This document shows positions 53,633 to 62,907 of a stretch of DNA of 64,000 bases, piece by piece. A program made the translations under genes and the position numbers. The notes beneath the pieces are model-generated. The model made no database searches, was not told the origin of the DNA, and worked only from the letters and a program-made list of their open reading frames with translations. The first letter of the stretch is position 1; each line of letters begins with the position of its first letter. Origin of the DNA: Phycisphaeraceae bacterium (lineage in GTDB: Bacteria > Planctomycetota > Phycisphaerae > Phycisphaerales > Phycisphaeraceae); assembly GCA_029260715.1 (NCBI GenBank), contig JAJDCS010000036.1, positions 60,871-124,870 on the forward strand, read 5' to 3'.

Positions 53633-54328
53633 ATGGCACACAATTCGCCCGGCTCAATCCGCCTGTTCCGCTTGTTCGGCATCGACGTGATGCTGCACTG
53701 GAGTTGGTTCGTGGTCGCGGCGATCATGTTTCAATACTCGCAGATGTTCGGGCACCCGGTGTGGCACGTGCTGACGTACCTGTCGCTGTTTGCGATCGTG
53801 CTGATTCACGAGTTCGGCCACGCGCTGGCTTGCCGGTCGGTCGGGGGGCAGGCCAACCTGATTGTGTTGTGGCCGCTTGGGGGCGTGGCCATCGTGCGCC
53901 CGCCTGCCAGACCCGGCGCCGTGCTGTGGAGCGTCGCCGCCGGGCCGTTGGTCAATGTCGCGCTCGTGCCCGTGACAGTGCTGGCTTACAAGTTCGTCGC
54001 CGGCGACGCGACTAATACCGACTTTAAAGACATGACCAATCTCCAGCAATTCGTATACGCGATTAGCATGATCAATCTCGGCATCCTGTGCTTCAACATG
54101 CTGCCGATCTACCCGCTCGACGGCGGGCAGATCCTCCAATCGCTGCTGTGGTTCGTGATGGGTCGGGCCAGGAGTCTGCACGTGACGAGCATCATCGGCA
54201 TGACCGCCGCGGCTTGCGGGGTCGCGACGGCCACGTACTTCGGCAGGACGTGGCTGATGATCATGGCCATGTTCATCGGCTGGCAAGCCTGGAACGGCTA
54301 CCGCACCGCACGCATGATGCTGATGTGA
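53633..54328 (+). CDS. M50-family site-2 protease-like membrane protein
   Basis: 231 residues from the ATG at 53633. Hydrophobic with about six segments; zinc motif HEFGHA (His59-Glu60-x-x-His63) and a C-terminal YPLDGGQIL Asp, the two parts of the S2P active site. N-terminal LFGIDVMLHWSW is common in this family. No PDZ or CBS domain is present. Intramembrane cleavage of a regulatory or signal-type substrate is expected; target unknown. Confidence 0.88.
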   Translation: MAHNSPGSIRLFRLFGIDVMLHWSWFVVAAIMFQYSQMFGHPVWHVLTYLSLFAIVLIHEFGHALACRSVGGQANLIVLWPLGGVAIVRPPARPGAVLWSVAAGPLVNVALVPVTVLAYKFVAGDATNTDFKDMTNLQQFVYAISMINLGILCFNMLPIYPLDGGQILQSLLWFVMGRARSLHVTSIIGMTAAACGVATATYFGRTWLMIMAMFIGWQAWNGYRTARMMLM

Positions 54329-54379
54329 GCAGCCGCATCACGAAATAGCACACGAGCCGCGGTCGCCGCCCAACACCCC

Positions 54380-55273
54380 TTAACAAGCCACGCGACGGCG
54401 GGCGACGCTCAACGGGCCGACGGCAAGTAAAACAGCCAGTGAACAGGGCTCGGGCACGACCCTAAAGACCGTGGCCGGTGCTTGGAACTCGCCGCCGTCG
54501 AACATGACCTTGGCCGTGCCGATCTCCTCAACAGCCGCGAGGCTAGATGTAAAACTGTGCGACACACTCGTCATCGGGTCGAGCGTGCCCACCATGCCAG
54601 CGGCGGTCCATTCGTAAGGCATATCGCCATCGGTGTTGTTCACCACGGTGTAGCTATAGAGCAACTCGTCAGCGGTGATCGCCTCGATGCGGGTGATAAA
54701 GCCGAACTCCAAGTCATCGGCGATCGCCTGGTCGCCGGCAATCGTCGGGCTTTGCGGGGGGCTTGGTTGTTGTGAGTTTGACCGCAGCCCCGAGCGGTGC
54801 TCAATCGAACCGCCCTGGTTTTGTAACTGCTGGGGGGTGAAAGGATTCAGCGTGCCGACGGAGTAGGTGTGGTAATCAGCGGTGCCGGTCAGCGTCCTAG
54901 GCTGAGAATCATGGTATGTGAATTTAATCGTCCCTGTTTTTCTAACCACCGTCCGGAAGCTGGCTGAGTAGTCGTATTTCCTGTCACTAGAATCGAAGCG
55001 GATGGGGTTGAGGAATCCCTTGAAGCCCGGCCCCTGCCAGTCGTATTCGATTTCGTTGAAATCAGTTTGGATAAAACGGACGGTGTAGGTAAAGTTGCAT
55101 TGGGTGGTGCCGCAGCTGTACTCCGATTCCGCAAATAGATCGTCGCCAGGTGGGCCGAAGCTGACGATATCAAACCCCGTGCTGATCGGCGTGACGGGGG
55201 GCGGTGGAGTCTGGGCGTGGGCGACACCCGAAAGCAGGATCACAAAAGCTAAGCTGTAAAAGTTCTTGAACAT
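54380..55273 (-). CDS. PEP-CTERM protein of unknown function
   Basis: 297 residues from the ATG at 55273, which has AAAGGAGA upstream. Signal peptide MFKNFYSLAFVILLSGVAHAQ is cut near its end; a beta-rich body carries two similar modules (SYSCGTTQCNFTYTVRF, LYSYTVVNNTDGDMPYEW). The C-terminal VVPEPCSLAVLLAVG plus Arg-rich end is a PEP-CTERM signal. A run of twelve G lies 29 bases upstream of the ATG. No enzymatic motif is seen. Confidence 0.78.
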   Translation of the reverse strand: MFKNFYSLAFVILLSGVAHAQTPPPPVTPISTGFDIVSFGPPGDDLFAESEYSCGTTQCNFTYTVRFIQTDFNEIEYDWQGPGFKGFLNPIRFDSSDRKYDYSASFRTVVRKTGTIKFTYHDSQPRTLTGTADYHTYSVGTLNPFTPQQLQNQGGSIEHRSGLRSNSQQPSPPQSPTIAGDQAIADDLEFGFITRIEAITADELLYSYTVVNNTDGDMPYEWTAAGMVGTLDPMTSVSHSFTSSLAAVEEIGTAKVMFDGGEFQAPATVFRVVPEPCSLAVLLAVGPLSVARRRVAC

Positions 55274-55662
55274 GGCCAGGGTCTCCTTTGGGTTGCTTCG
55301 CTGGGGGGGGGGGGACCAATACACCTTGTTGCAGTGGCTACGCAAACATTGAAAGCCTCAGCGTCTTGTACCCACTGGACCGGCTAGGTTTTTAACGAAT
55401 CGTTTTTACCCGGTGCGCTCCTTGGGGAGGGACCGCATCATTCGCACTGAAAACCGGGCTTGCATAGCCAGTATACCAACGACCACGGTAACGAAGCAAT
55501 AAAAATCCGATCCGTTTCAATAAAAAACCCACCCAAAGCACGAGACGGACCGCACGGTGATGGCGAAAGGCGCAAGTGCGCCGTGGTCAGCTAATACGCG
55601 ACCCGAACAGACAATCTACCCACAACTCTAAATACAGCTTCGGTTTGTCCCCGCGTAGCGGT
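55274..55662. other. Intergenic region between mqnE and the PEP-CTERM gene
   Basis: About 390 bases: the G12 run (55303-55314), a short palindrome in an AT-rich stretch (AACGAATCGTT, near 55397), and a small GGCGCA/TGCGCC hairpin near 55570. No gene is credible. The promoter of the PEP-CTERM gene is expected here. Confidence 0.4.
55303..55314. repeat. Homopolymer of twelve G upstream of the PEP-CTERM gene
   Basis: Twelve consecutive G on the plus strand, so C12 on the coding strand of the downstream gene, 29 bases before its ATG. Such tracts near promoters can slip and switch expression; an assembly error is also possible. Confidence 0.6.
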
Positions 55663-56838
55663 CTACCGGCTTGCCCCCATGACCGCTTCCGCGTGCGCCT
55701 CCGCCGCCAACCGCCACGTCGCGCCCTGGCGATCGACGTGCCTGTACAGCGTGTCGCGCTCGACCGGCTCGAACCCCGCCTGGCGCACCGCGCGGCGAAG
55801 CTCGGTTACGCCCACTTCCTGGTGCGTGCCGCAGCCGCCAACTTTCGTGATGTCGTACCACACCACCGTGCCGTCGATATCGTCCACACCGAAGTGCAAC
55901 GACAACTGGCTAAGCTCAAGCGTCTGCATGATCCAAAACGCCTTGACGTGCGGGAAATTGTCGAGCATCAGCCGGCTGACGGCGAGCATTTTTAAGTCAT
56001 CCAAACCGGTCGGCCCCGGCAGGTGTTCCAACTCGGAGCGGTCGGGCACGAAGGGCAACGGGATGACCGTCTGGAATCGGCCGGGGTGGTTGTCGCGGAT
56101 GGCCCGGTCCTGTGCTTCGCGCAGCAAGCAGAAATGGTGCACGCGGTCTTCGAGCGACTCAATGTGGCCGTACAGGATCGTGGCGTTTGATCGCAGGCCG
56201 ATCCGGTGGGCCGCTTCGTGTACCTCCAGCCACTGCTCTGAGCGGATCTTGCCCTTGAACGCCTCGTCGTGCACGCGGTCGTCGAACACCTCGGCCCCAC
56301 CGCCGGGTAGCGACCCCAGCCCCGCCGCTTGGAGGTCTCGCAGCACGCCCTCGATGTCGCGCGGCCGCTTTGAGATGCGCGCCAGGTGGACGATCTCCAC
56401 CGCGGTGAACGCTTTAATGTGTAGCGCCGGCGCCGCGTCGCGGATGGCGCTTAGCATGTCGGTGTAGTAGTCAAACCCCAGCCACGGGTGCAGCCCGCCG
56501 ACGATGTGGACCTCCGTCGCACCGGCTTCTGCAGCTTCGCGGGCTTGTTGGGCCAGGTGGTCCACGGGGTATTCGTATGCGCCGTCTTGGTCTTTCTTGC
56601 GGTAGAACGAGCAGAACTTGCAACTCAACGCGCAGATGTTCGTGTAGTTCATATGGCGGTTGATGTTGTAGTACACGGTGTCGCCGTGCCACCGCCGGCG
56701 CGCGTGATCGGCCAGCTCGCCGATGGTCCAGATGTCGCGGCTAAGCAACAGCGTGTGCCCGTCTGCGGGGCTTAGCCGCTGGTTGGCGTAGACCTTCTCG
56801 GCGATCGGCTCTAGCTGCGGGTCCATGGCGATCATCAT
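55663..56838 (-). CDS. mqnE: Aminofutalosine synthase
   Basis: Radical SAM enzyme of the futalosine route to menaquinone. Motif CALSCKFC (Cys69, 73, 76 from the Met at 56838) and downstream EVHIVGGLHPWLGFDYY, EALTAV-type region FTAVEIVHLARISKRP, GSLPGGGAEVFDDRVH and the C-terminal DDIDGTVVWYDITK plus HFG segment. About 391 residues. Start choice among close Met at 56838, 56835 and 56826 is uncertain. No other mqn gene is in the window. Confidence 0.94.
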   Translation of the reverse strand: MMIAMDPQLEPIAEKVYANQRLSPADGHTLLLSRDIWTIGELADHARRRWHGDTVYYNINRHMNYTNICALSCKFCSFYRKKDQDGAYEYPVDHLAQQAREAAEAGATEVHIVGGLHPWLGFDYYTDMLSAIRDAAPALHIKAFTAVEIVHLARISKRPRDIEGVLRDLQAAGLGSLPGGGAEVFDDRVHDEAFKGKIRSEQWLEVHEAAHRIGLRSNATILYGHIESLEDRVHHFCLLREAQDRAIRDNHPGRFQTVIPLPFVPDRSELEHLPGPTGLDDLKMLAVSRLMLDNFPHVKAFWIMQTLELSQLSLHFGVDDIDGTVVWYDITKVGGCGTHQEVGVTELRRAVRQAGFEPVERDTLYRHVDRQGATWRLAAEAHAEAVMGASR

Positions 56839-56904
56839 ACCCGATGCACTAGCGACCCGTCCCACGCGGCCGTACCAAGACACAAGCCCCAAACACCCAC
56901 ATTC

Positions 56905-56938
56905 AAAAAAACCGGCACCGCCAATTGGCAGCGCCGGT
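56905..56938 (-). terminator. Intrinsic terminator downstream of the peroxidase gene
   Basis: A near-palindrome centred on CCAATTGG (56911-56938) has GC-rich outer arms ACCGGC/GCCGGT; most positions pair. On the minus strand it is followed by seven U (56905-56911). It lies 30 bases after the peroxidase stop and before mqnE. Confidence 0.75.
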
Positions 56939-56967
56939 CATGTTATTTGAAGCATGGTGGCGATGGA

Positions 56968-58752
56968 TCAGATTCGCTTACGCCGCGCCAAGACAATCGC
57001 CCCGCCCGCCGCCAGCAGCACGACAGTCCCCGGCTCGGGCACCGTCTGTGCAAAGAAGAGATTATGTTGCATATTGGCCATGCTCGTGTTGAGCTTGATG
57101 ACGTCCGACAGCGACAGCCCGTTGAGCCAGTCCAGGACCGAGGTCATGCTCATCCCGTCCCACATGGCCGATTCCAGGAAGTCGTCGTTTACGCCGCCCA
57201 TGGCGGTGTCGTTCTGGTACCAGAACCGGTCGGCGTCGCGCAGGCGGGTAAACTGGTCGGAGAGCACCGCATTGATAAGCTCGCCGATACTCGCACCGGC
57301 CAGGTGGTCCTCGGCCAACCCGCCGACCCACATATCAACCTCATCCACGCCTGAGTAAACCGACGCCAGAGCGCTTTGCAGTGCGGTGTCCGCGGTGATG
57401 TCCGCGAAGCTGGTGGCCGCGGCCAAGCCGTAGGCCGTGCGCGCGTCGTTGTACGTCGGCAGGCCGTGGTCGCGCCCGCGCATGATGTTGATCGACGCCA
57501 GGTCCGTGGCGTTGGCCACGAGCTGACCGGGGTCGTTGGGGTCTTGGCCGGGGATGAAGCGCATGAACAACTGGTTGCGCAGCTCGTCGGCCAGTTTCGA
57601 GTCGGTGTTCTGCTGGATCTGCGCGGCTAGCCCCTGAAACACCGGCTCGAGCCCGCCGTCGAAAATCATGGTGGGTGTAAAAAATACGTCCGACAAGGCC
57701 AGGTGCCCCTGTGCCCACTCCGACCCATCGGGGTTGAGCTTGAGCACGGTGCTGCTGACTTGGCTGTGGCCCATCCGATACGCCGCATTGGCGAACTCGT
57801 TGGCGATGCCGGGGTTGACCGAATCGTCGTACCCCGCGTACCCGGAAAGCGAGACACCTAAGGCCGGAAGGAATTCATTAAACGTAACCGCCTGCAATTC
57901 AGCGCCAACGATTTTGCGGGCGCGTTGGTAGATCTGTTCGTCGGTCAGCGAGCCGTTGGTCGCGGCGATGATGTCTGCCAAGCGGTTGTGCTCACGGACG
58001 AAAAGCGTGTGGGTAGACAGCAGCGCGGTGTGTTCGTTGGCGCGCACGTCCCCGGCCACGAACGTGTTGTCTCCCATCATCGGCATATTTTTGTTGGCCA
58101 TCTCGGGCGCCCCGGCCTCGGTCAGCGGGAGCAGGTCGCCCAAGGCCCCCCCGTCGGACACCTTCAGCTTCCCGCCGTTAAAGGTTCTAAGCCAAGCGGC
58201 TCGGTCGACCCCGGCTTCATCCATGTTGCCGCCGTAGACATTACCGGCATCGATCCACGACGTGATGTTGTTGATCTGCTGGCGTGGGCTGCCGGAAAAA
58301 TTGGACCGGCTCACGTCAATCGTTGAACCGCCAAGACCGTAAGGGGCGAACGTGGGGTCGTCCGTGGGGATGGTAACGCTCAGGCTACCGTTTGACGGGT
58401 CGGTCAGGCTGAGGGTGATGTCGTGGTCAAGGAATTGCCCCCACACCCACACCCAGTCGCTAAGCCCACGGGTGTCGTGTAGAGGCCCGGCTTGGGAAAA
58501 TACGGCGTTGCTGATTGCTCGCGGGTTGGGACGCGAGGCGTCCACCGCCCCCACCGCGTCGTCGTAGTTGACCGAGCCCTGGCGTAGCAGCAACTGCCCT
58601 GTCTGCCCGTAAGTGTGGTTACCGGCATTGTTGCCGCTGCCGTCAATGGTACGGTACTCGGCGGCGGTCAGGGGTTGTGGAGTTATAAACGCCACGGCCA
58701 ACACCACGGGCCACACGCGACGGGCCGTATCAAACATATTTCTTCCAAGCAT
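56968..58752 (-). CDS. Animal-type haem peroxidase with PEP-CTERM signal
   Basis: 594 residues from the ATG at 58752, with AAGGAG seven bases upstream. Signal peptide (WPVVLAVAFITPQPLTAAE). Distal His in QFLDHDITLSL (His110), the family segment ANEHTALLSTHTLFVREHNR and proximal His in YRMGHSQVS (about 325), then INIMRGRDHGLPTYNDAR. The tail TVPEPGTVVLLAAGGAIVLA with Arg/Lys end is a PEP-CTERM signal. It probably uses hydrogen peroxide to oxidise halides or phenols at the cell surface; substrate is unknown. Animal-type haem peroxidases occur in many bacteria. Confidence 0.93.
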   Translation of the reverse strand: MLGRNMFDTARRVWPVVLAVAFITPQPLTAAEYRTIDGSGNNAGNHTYGQTGQLLLRQGSVNYDDAVGAVDASRPNPRAISNAVFSQAGPLHDTRGLSDWVWVWGQFLDHDITLSLTDPSNGSLSVTIPTDDPTFAPYGLGGSTIDVSRSNFSGSPRQQINNITSWIDAGNVYGGNMDEAGVDRAAWLRTFNGGKLKVSDGGALGDLLPLTEAGAPEMANKNMPMMGDNTFVAGDVRANEHTALLSTHTLFVREHNRLADIIAATNGSLTDEQIYQRARKIVGAELQAVTFNEFLPALGVSLSGYAGYDDSVNPGIANEFANAAYRMGHSQVSSTVLKLNPDGSEWAQGHLALSDVFFTPTMIFDGGLEPVFQGLAAQIQQNTDSKLADELRNQLFMRFIPGQDPNDPGQLVANATDLASINIMRGRDHGLPTYNDARTAYGLAAATSFADITADTALQSALASVYSGVDEVDMWVGGLAEDHLAGASIGELINAVLSDQFTRLRDADRFWYQNDTAMGGVNDDFLESAMWDGMSMTSVLDWLNGLSLSDVIKLNTSMANMQHNLFFAQTVPEPGTVVLLAAGGAIVLARRKRI

Positions 58753-59264
58753 CCGCAATCTCCTTGTCTCTCTCGCTGTGGGCGTTCTCAATCCCCCGCC
58801 GCGGACAAGCTAACTGAACAAGCCCGGACCCGTTTCAAGGGCCGTGCTATATCCGTAAACAGATCCCGCGTTTTCGAGCTAATATTCTCGGTTTACGCTG
58901 GCTCCTGTGGTGGGTCTACCCCCATCTTCTCCCCGTGCGCGGCGCTCTCTCAGCCCTCTGATTTTCCCCACTCTTTTCAATAGGCACAATTAGGTTAACC
59001 AGTACAAAATATTACTGTAAAAACGCATACTTTCAAGAAAAATTTGACGGAAGGACGCAAAATCGACGTCGATCTAACCCATAATGCTCAGATTTTAGGC
59101 TGCTTTGCCTATTTTGACATGACGGTCATGTTAAAATCACATCGCCATAGCATAAAACCCCGGCAAAGATACATCACCACCCCTTGCGAAGATGGCGAAA
59201 TGATCGAATGAAATGAGGCTTTACGACGGGAGCCGGTGGGAATCTTTACTCATCGGCCCAGCCG
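58753..59264. other. Intergenic region with AT-rich part and palindrome
   Basis: About 510 bases between the peroxidase start and the subtilase stop, both on the minus strand. The right half (about 58980-59215) is AT-rich and includes the 25-base palindrome at 59112-59136. The left half is GC-rich and may hold the peroxidase promoter. No gene seen. Confidence 0.5.
59112..59136. repeat. 25-base near-perfect palindrome (operator-like)
   Basis: TTTTGACATGAC (59112-59123), centre G, GTCATGTTAAAA (59125-59136); only one position of twelve fails to pair. This has the look of a dimeric repressor or activator site. It lies about 360 bases upstream of the peroxidase start; the distance is large for a direct operator. 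Confidence 0.55.
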
Positions 59265-60656
59265 CTACCGCACCGGCACAGCGGCCTGGGTGTCCAGGCG
59301 CCACGCTAACGCGTAGCCCCACGCCTCGGTGTGCGCGTCGCCGCGTGTGATCTCAAGGGCGTACTCGCCCGGCGGCAAGTCTTTAATGTAGATGTGCTCC
59401 ACGTTGTCAACGGTGCTGGCCGACTCGGCGACGACCCGCGACTGGCCGCCCCCCACCTCCAACAACCGCAGTGTGAAGTCCGCCAAACGCGGCAGGTTGA
59501 CCCACCGCTCCTGGTCGGTAAACAGGTCTTTCACGGTGCCCGCGACGCGCCGGTTCCACACAAGCATGATCGACGCCTCACCCACCGGCCGGTCGAGCGT
59601 CACGCGGTACTGGTTGTGCCCGTTGCGGGGTAACCGTCGGAAGTCCCACCCGTACAGCCCCACCGGCTGATCCGGACCGGTCGGCCCCGATTGGAGCATC
59701 GCGTAACTGGTGCTGGACCGCGGCACACCCGCGCCGAGGTGTTCGTCCAAGGGTTTACCGGTTTCACGGTGCCAGCCCTCGGGCTTGACCGCCCCGGCCA
59801 TCAGGATCGCTTTGATCACCTCCGGCTTGCCCGCCAAGTCGGGGGTGTCCGCTTTATCCGCCGCTTCAAGCAGGCGGGCCACGGTGGCGGTGATCACAGG
59901 TGTGGCGATGCTCGTGGTGCTCCGGGGCACAACCACGTCCGGCTTGCAGCGGCCCCGCCCCTCGTGACGCGTGTACCCGCCGCTGCTGTTGCCACTGGCA
60001 ACACCCACCGCGATGGCGTTGTAGGCGCTTGCCATCAGCGCCGGCACACTTGTATCGGCCCCGTTGTTCACACCAGCCACCACGTGTACTCCGTGGTAAT
60101 CAATCAGGTAGTCGGTGCGTCTGAGCACGTCCGAAGCCCCGGCCATACCGGGGCTGATCCAACTGTGCGTGAACACACGCCGACCGTCTGGATCGGGCGG
60201 GAAGGGTGAGCCGGTGCGAAGGACACCCAAACCCATCCAGTGGGGGGTGGTGTAAAAATGGACGCTGTCGATGCCGGGCGCCATGCCCGTGCGCCCGTAG
60301 ATGACCTTGGCGGTGGCGAAGGCGTGTCCGTTGACCTTGCTGGGGCCGCTGCGCGGGGTCATCTGGATGCCCGCAAAATCGGGGGCTTGGAGGTTGGGCA
60401 AGTAATCACCCGGCGCGCCCTCGACGTGGCCGACAGGCACACCGGTGCCTTTGAGGAAGTAGGCCCGCGACCCGGAAGCCGGCGGGTCGGCCGCGTCGCG
60501 CATGACTGATGCCATGCGCGATTCGTCAGGCCCGTCGCCGTCTTGCGCGTAGGTTCCGGTGAGCCGCCAGTCTCCCCAAAGAAACAGCGCGTACAGACCC
60601 ACGACGCCAAGCCCACCCCAAAGCCAACCCCAGCTAACATGAGCTTGATGAGACAT
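59265..60656 (-). CDS. Divergent subtilase-like (S8) protease, membrane-anchored
   Basis: 463 residues from the ATG at 60656. An N-terminal hydrophobic anchor or uncleaved signal (WGWLWGGLGVVGLYALFLWG). The S8 pattern is degenerate: His of NGHAFATAKVI, an N-rich VAGVNNGADTS (oxyanion-type) and Ser of TTSIATPVITATVARLL; the Asp is presumed in LQAPDFAGIQ. A beta-sandwich C-terminal part of about 120 residues follows (pre-peptidase C-terminal type). Activity is plausible but unverified. Confidence 0.68.
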   Translation of the reverse strand: MSHQAHVSWGWLWGGLGVVGLYALFLWGDWRLTGTYAQDGDGPDESRMASVMRDAADPPASGSRAYFLKGTGVPVGHVEGAPGDYLPNLQAPDFAGIQMTPRSGPSKVNGHAFATAKVIYGRTGMAPGIDSVHFYTTPHWMGLGVLRTGSPFPPDPDGRRVFTHSWISPGMAGASDVLRRTDYLIDYHGVHVVAGVNNGADTSVPALMASAYNAIAVGVASGNSSGGYTRHEGRGRCKPDVVVPRSTTSIATPVITATVARLLEAADKADTPDLAGKPEVIKAILMAGAVKPEGWHRETGKPLDEHLGAGVPRSSTSYAMLQSGPTGPDQPVGLYGWDFRRLPRNGHNQYRVTLDRPVGEASIMLVWNRRVAGTVKDLFTDQERWVNLPRLADFTLRLLEVGGGQSRVVAESASTVDNVEHIYIKDLPPGEYALEITRGDAHTEAWGYALAWRLDTQAAVPVR

Positions 60657-60849
60657 GCGGTGAAATCGGATCGGTGTTCTCCCCTGGCTGACCTGTGAAC
60701 TATTCCAAGCGGCTGCGCTGGTATCTGTACGCGGCAACTCGCCCGCGTGTGCGGCAGCCGCGACACGATGAACCCGGGGTTTACCCTATCCATCATCTAT
60801 CCGAGTCGCTGTGCTACATGGAATTATAGGGTAGCTTCCGGGCAACGAA

Positions 60850-62079
60850 TTATCGGAGCGGCACGGGTTGGTCAGCCCGATAAACAAAGCCCGGCTGCGG
60901 GGATTTGTCGAGCAGCCATTCATAGGTCTGCCGCATCCGGCGGGCGACCGTCGGCCACTGGTACTTTTGCTCGATGAGCGAGCGTGCCCGCCGCCCCATC
61001 TGCCGGCGTTGGTCGTCGGGCAGGCCCATCGCCTCGGCTAACGCACGCTCAAGGGGTGGCACGCCCACGTCGATCCACCAGCCGCAATGGTGCTCTTGCA
61101 AGTCGCCCCAGGGGGTCGTGTTTGAAGTAATCACAGGCAGCCCCGACGCCATGGCCTCGGCGATGACGATGCCGAAGTTCTCGCCGTCGGTTGGTAAAAC
61201 GAACAGGTCGCAGCCAGCGAGCAGTTGCTTTTTCAACGCTTCGGGCGTCTCGCCGGTAAAAACAGCGCTGTCGGGGTCGCCCTGTTCTCGGATCATCCGC
61301 TTGGCCAGCTCGCAGTCGCCGTCGACCTCGATGCCCGAAACAACGAGACGCCAATTGGGCCATTGTTTGTGTATCCGGCACCACGCCTCAGCCAAACGCG
61401 GCAACCCTTTTTTGCGATAGATCGAAGACAAAAACAGCAGCCGCTTCTTGCCGCGTAGCGCCGGCCAGCGCTTGGCGATTAGCGATTCGTCGCCGTCGAG
61501 CGTGTAGCTCTGGGCGTCCAAGCCGATCGTCACAACCGCGACGGGGTTGGTCAGGCTCGCTTCGCGCACGTAGCGAGCTTCCTGGTCGGACGTCACGTGG
61601 ATACACGAGGCCAGCGACAGGTTGCGGTTCTCGAACAGCCATCCGATAAGCTGCTTGCGCGTGACGCGCTTGCGCAAGATCCACGGGTCCATCTGCCCGT
61701 GAGGGGAAACGACCAGCGGCACGCCGAACCGCTGAGCCAATTGACGAGCCAGGTAGCTGTGCCAAGAGCGCAGCGCGTGGCAGTGGACCACTTGCGCGTC
61801 GGCGGCCCGCTCAATCAACAGGCGTCGCAACGCGGGGCTGTAGCACATGCTTCGCGGCCCGGTGTGCTTGGCGGTGATCGTGCGGACGCCCGGGTGCTTG
61901 GCTGCTTCTTCGTCGACGTGTTGGTCGTGCAGGCAGGCTACCGTGGGCGTCAGCCCGCAGGCCAACCCCGCCTCGGCAAACGCCCAGAGGTATGTGGCCG
62001 TGCCGCCACCGGCCAACGAAAGCGTGGGCGTGATGTGCAGCACGCGGATCGGGTCGGAGGGTGGAAAGCGACCGTCCAT
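60850..62079 (-). CDS. Glycosyltransferase family 4
   Basis: 409 residues from the ATG at 62079. GT-B fold: N-terminal VLHITPTLSLAGGGTATYLW, the RFGVPLVVSPHGQMDPW region, KRLLFLSSIYRKKGLPRL and the donor site PTDGENFGIVIAEAMASGLPVI. The pattern matches GT4 enzymes that act on lipid-linked or surface glycans. It is isolated from the main glycan cluster at 16139-25338. Sugar unknown. Confidence 0.88.
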   Translation of the reverse strand: MDGRFPPSDPIRVLHITPTLSLAGGGTATYLWAFAEAGLACGLTPTVACLHDQHVDEEAAKHPGVRTITAKHTGPRSMCYSPALRRLLIERAADAQVVHCHALRSWHSYLARQLAQRFGVPLVVSPHGQMDPWILRKRVTRKQLIGWLFENRNLSLASCIHVTSDQEARYVREASLTNPVAVVTIGLDAQSYTLDGDESLIAKRWPALRGKKRLLFLSSIYRKKGLPRLAEAWCRIHKQWPNWRLVVSGIEVDGDCELAKRMIREQGDPDSAVFTGETPEALKKQLLAGCDLFVLPTDGENFGIVIAEAMASGLPVITSNTTPWGDLQEHHCGWWIDVGVPPLERALAEAMGLPDDQRRQMGRRARSLIEQKYQWPTVARRMRQTYEWLLDKSPQPGFVYRADQPVPLR

Positions 62080-62280
62080 CGCTGTCAGTTGAGCGGACAA
62101 TCGGGTTAGACGCAACCGGGCCGCGGCGGCGTAAGATTGTTTAAAGTGGACCTATCATTGAGTACAATCCTTCCGCATAGCTTAAGTTGATGTCTGCCGC
62201 CTTGGGCGACACAGCCAAGCGACGATGGGAGAGAGCGAGATGTCCGGCACCGTAGTAACGACGAAACCTAGGAAAACACC

Positions 62281-62907
62281 ATGAGCAAGCCCTACACCCG
62301 TCTCGACAAGAACAAAGCCGCGGTCCTGCTGGTCGATCACCAGGCGGGGTTGCTGTCGCTGGTCCGTGACTTCGACCCGGACAAATTCAAGAACAACGTG
62401 CTGGCCCTGGCCGACCTGGCGAAATACTTCAAACTACCGACGATCTTGACCACCAGCTTCGAAGACGGCCCGAACGGACCGCTGGTGCCCGAACTGAAGC
62501 AGACCTTCCCCGACGCGCCTTACATTGCGCGCCCGGGGCAGATCAACGCCTGGGACAACGAAGACTTTGTCAAGGCGGTCAAGGCGACTGGCAAGAAACA
62601 GTTGATCATCGCCGGCGTCGTTACCGAGGTCTGCGTGGCGTTCCCGGCGCTATCGGCTCTGGCGGAAGGCTTTGAGGTGTTCGTCGTTACCGACGCATCG
62701 GGCACCTTCAACGAAGTAACGCGTCACGCCTCGTGGAGCCGCATGGCCGAGGCCGGTGCGCAGCTGATGAGCTGGTTCGGCGTCGCTTGCGAACTGCACC
62801 GCGATTGGCGCAACGACGTGGAAGGGTTGGGGGCGCTGTTCTCCAACCATATCCCGGACTACCGCAACTTGATCAACGCCTACACGACCGTCAAATCCGC
62901 CAAGTAA
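62281..62907 (+). CDS. Isochorismatase-family cysteine hydrolase (YcaC-like)
   Basis: 208 residues. The catalytic triad of the family is visible: Asp of LLVDHQAGLLSLVRD (about 18), Lys of ATGKKQLIIAGV and Cys of VVTEVCVAFPALSALAEG. Closest look is YcaC-type hydrolases, whose physiological substrates are not well established. It is a single-gene unit. Confidence 0.85.
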   Translation: MSKPYTRLDKNKAAVLLVDHQAGLLSLVRDFDPDKFKNNVLALADLAKYFKLPTILTTSFEDGPNGPLVPELKQTFPDAPYIARPGQINAWDNEDFVKAVKATGKKQLIIAGVVTEVCVAFPALSALAEGFEVFVVTDASGTFNEVTRHASWSRMAEAGAQLMSWFGVACELHRDWRNDVEGLGALFSNHIPDYRNLINAYTTVKSAK

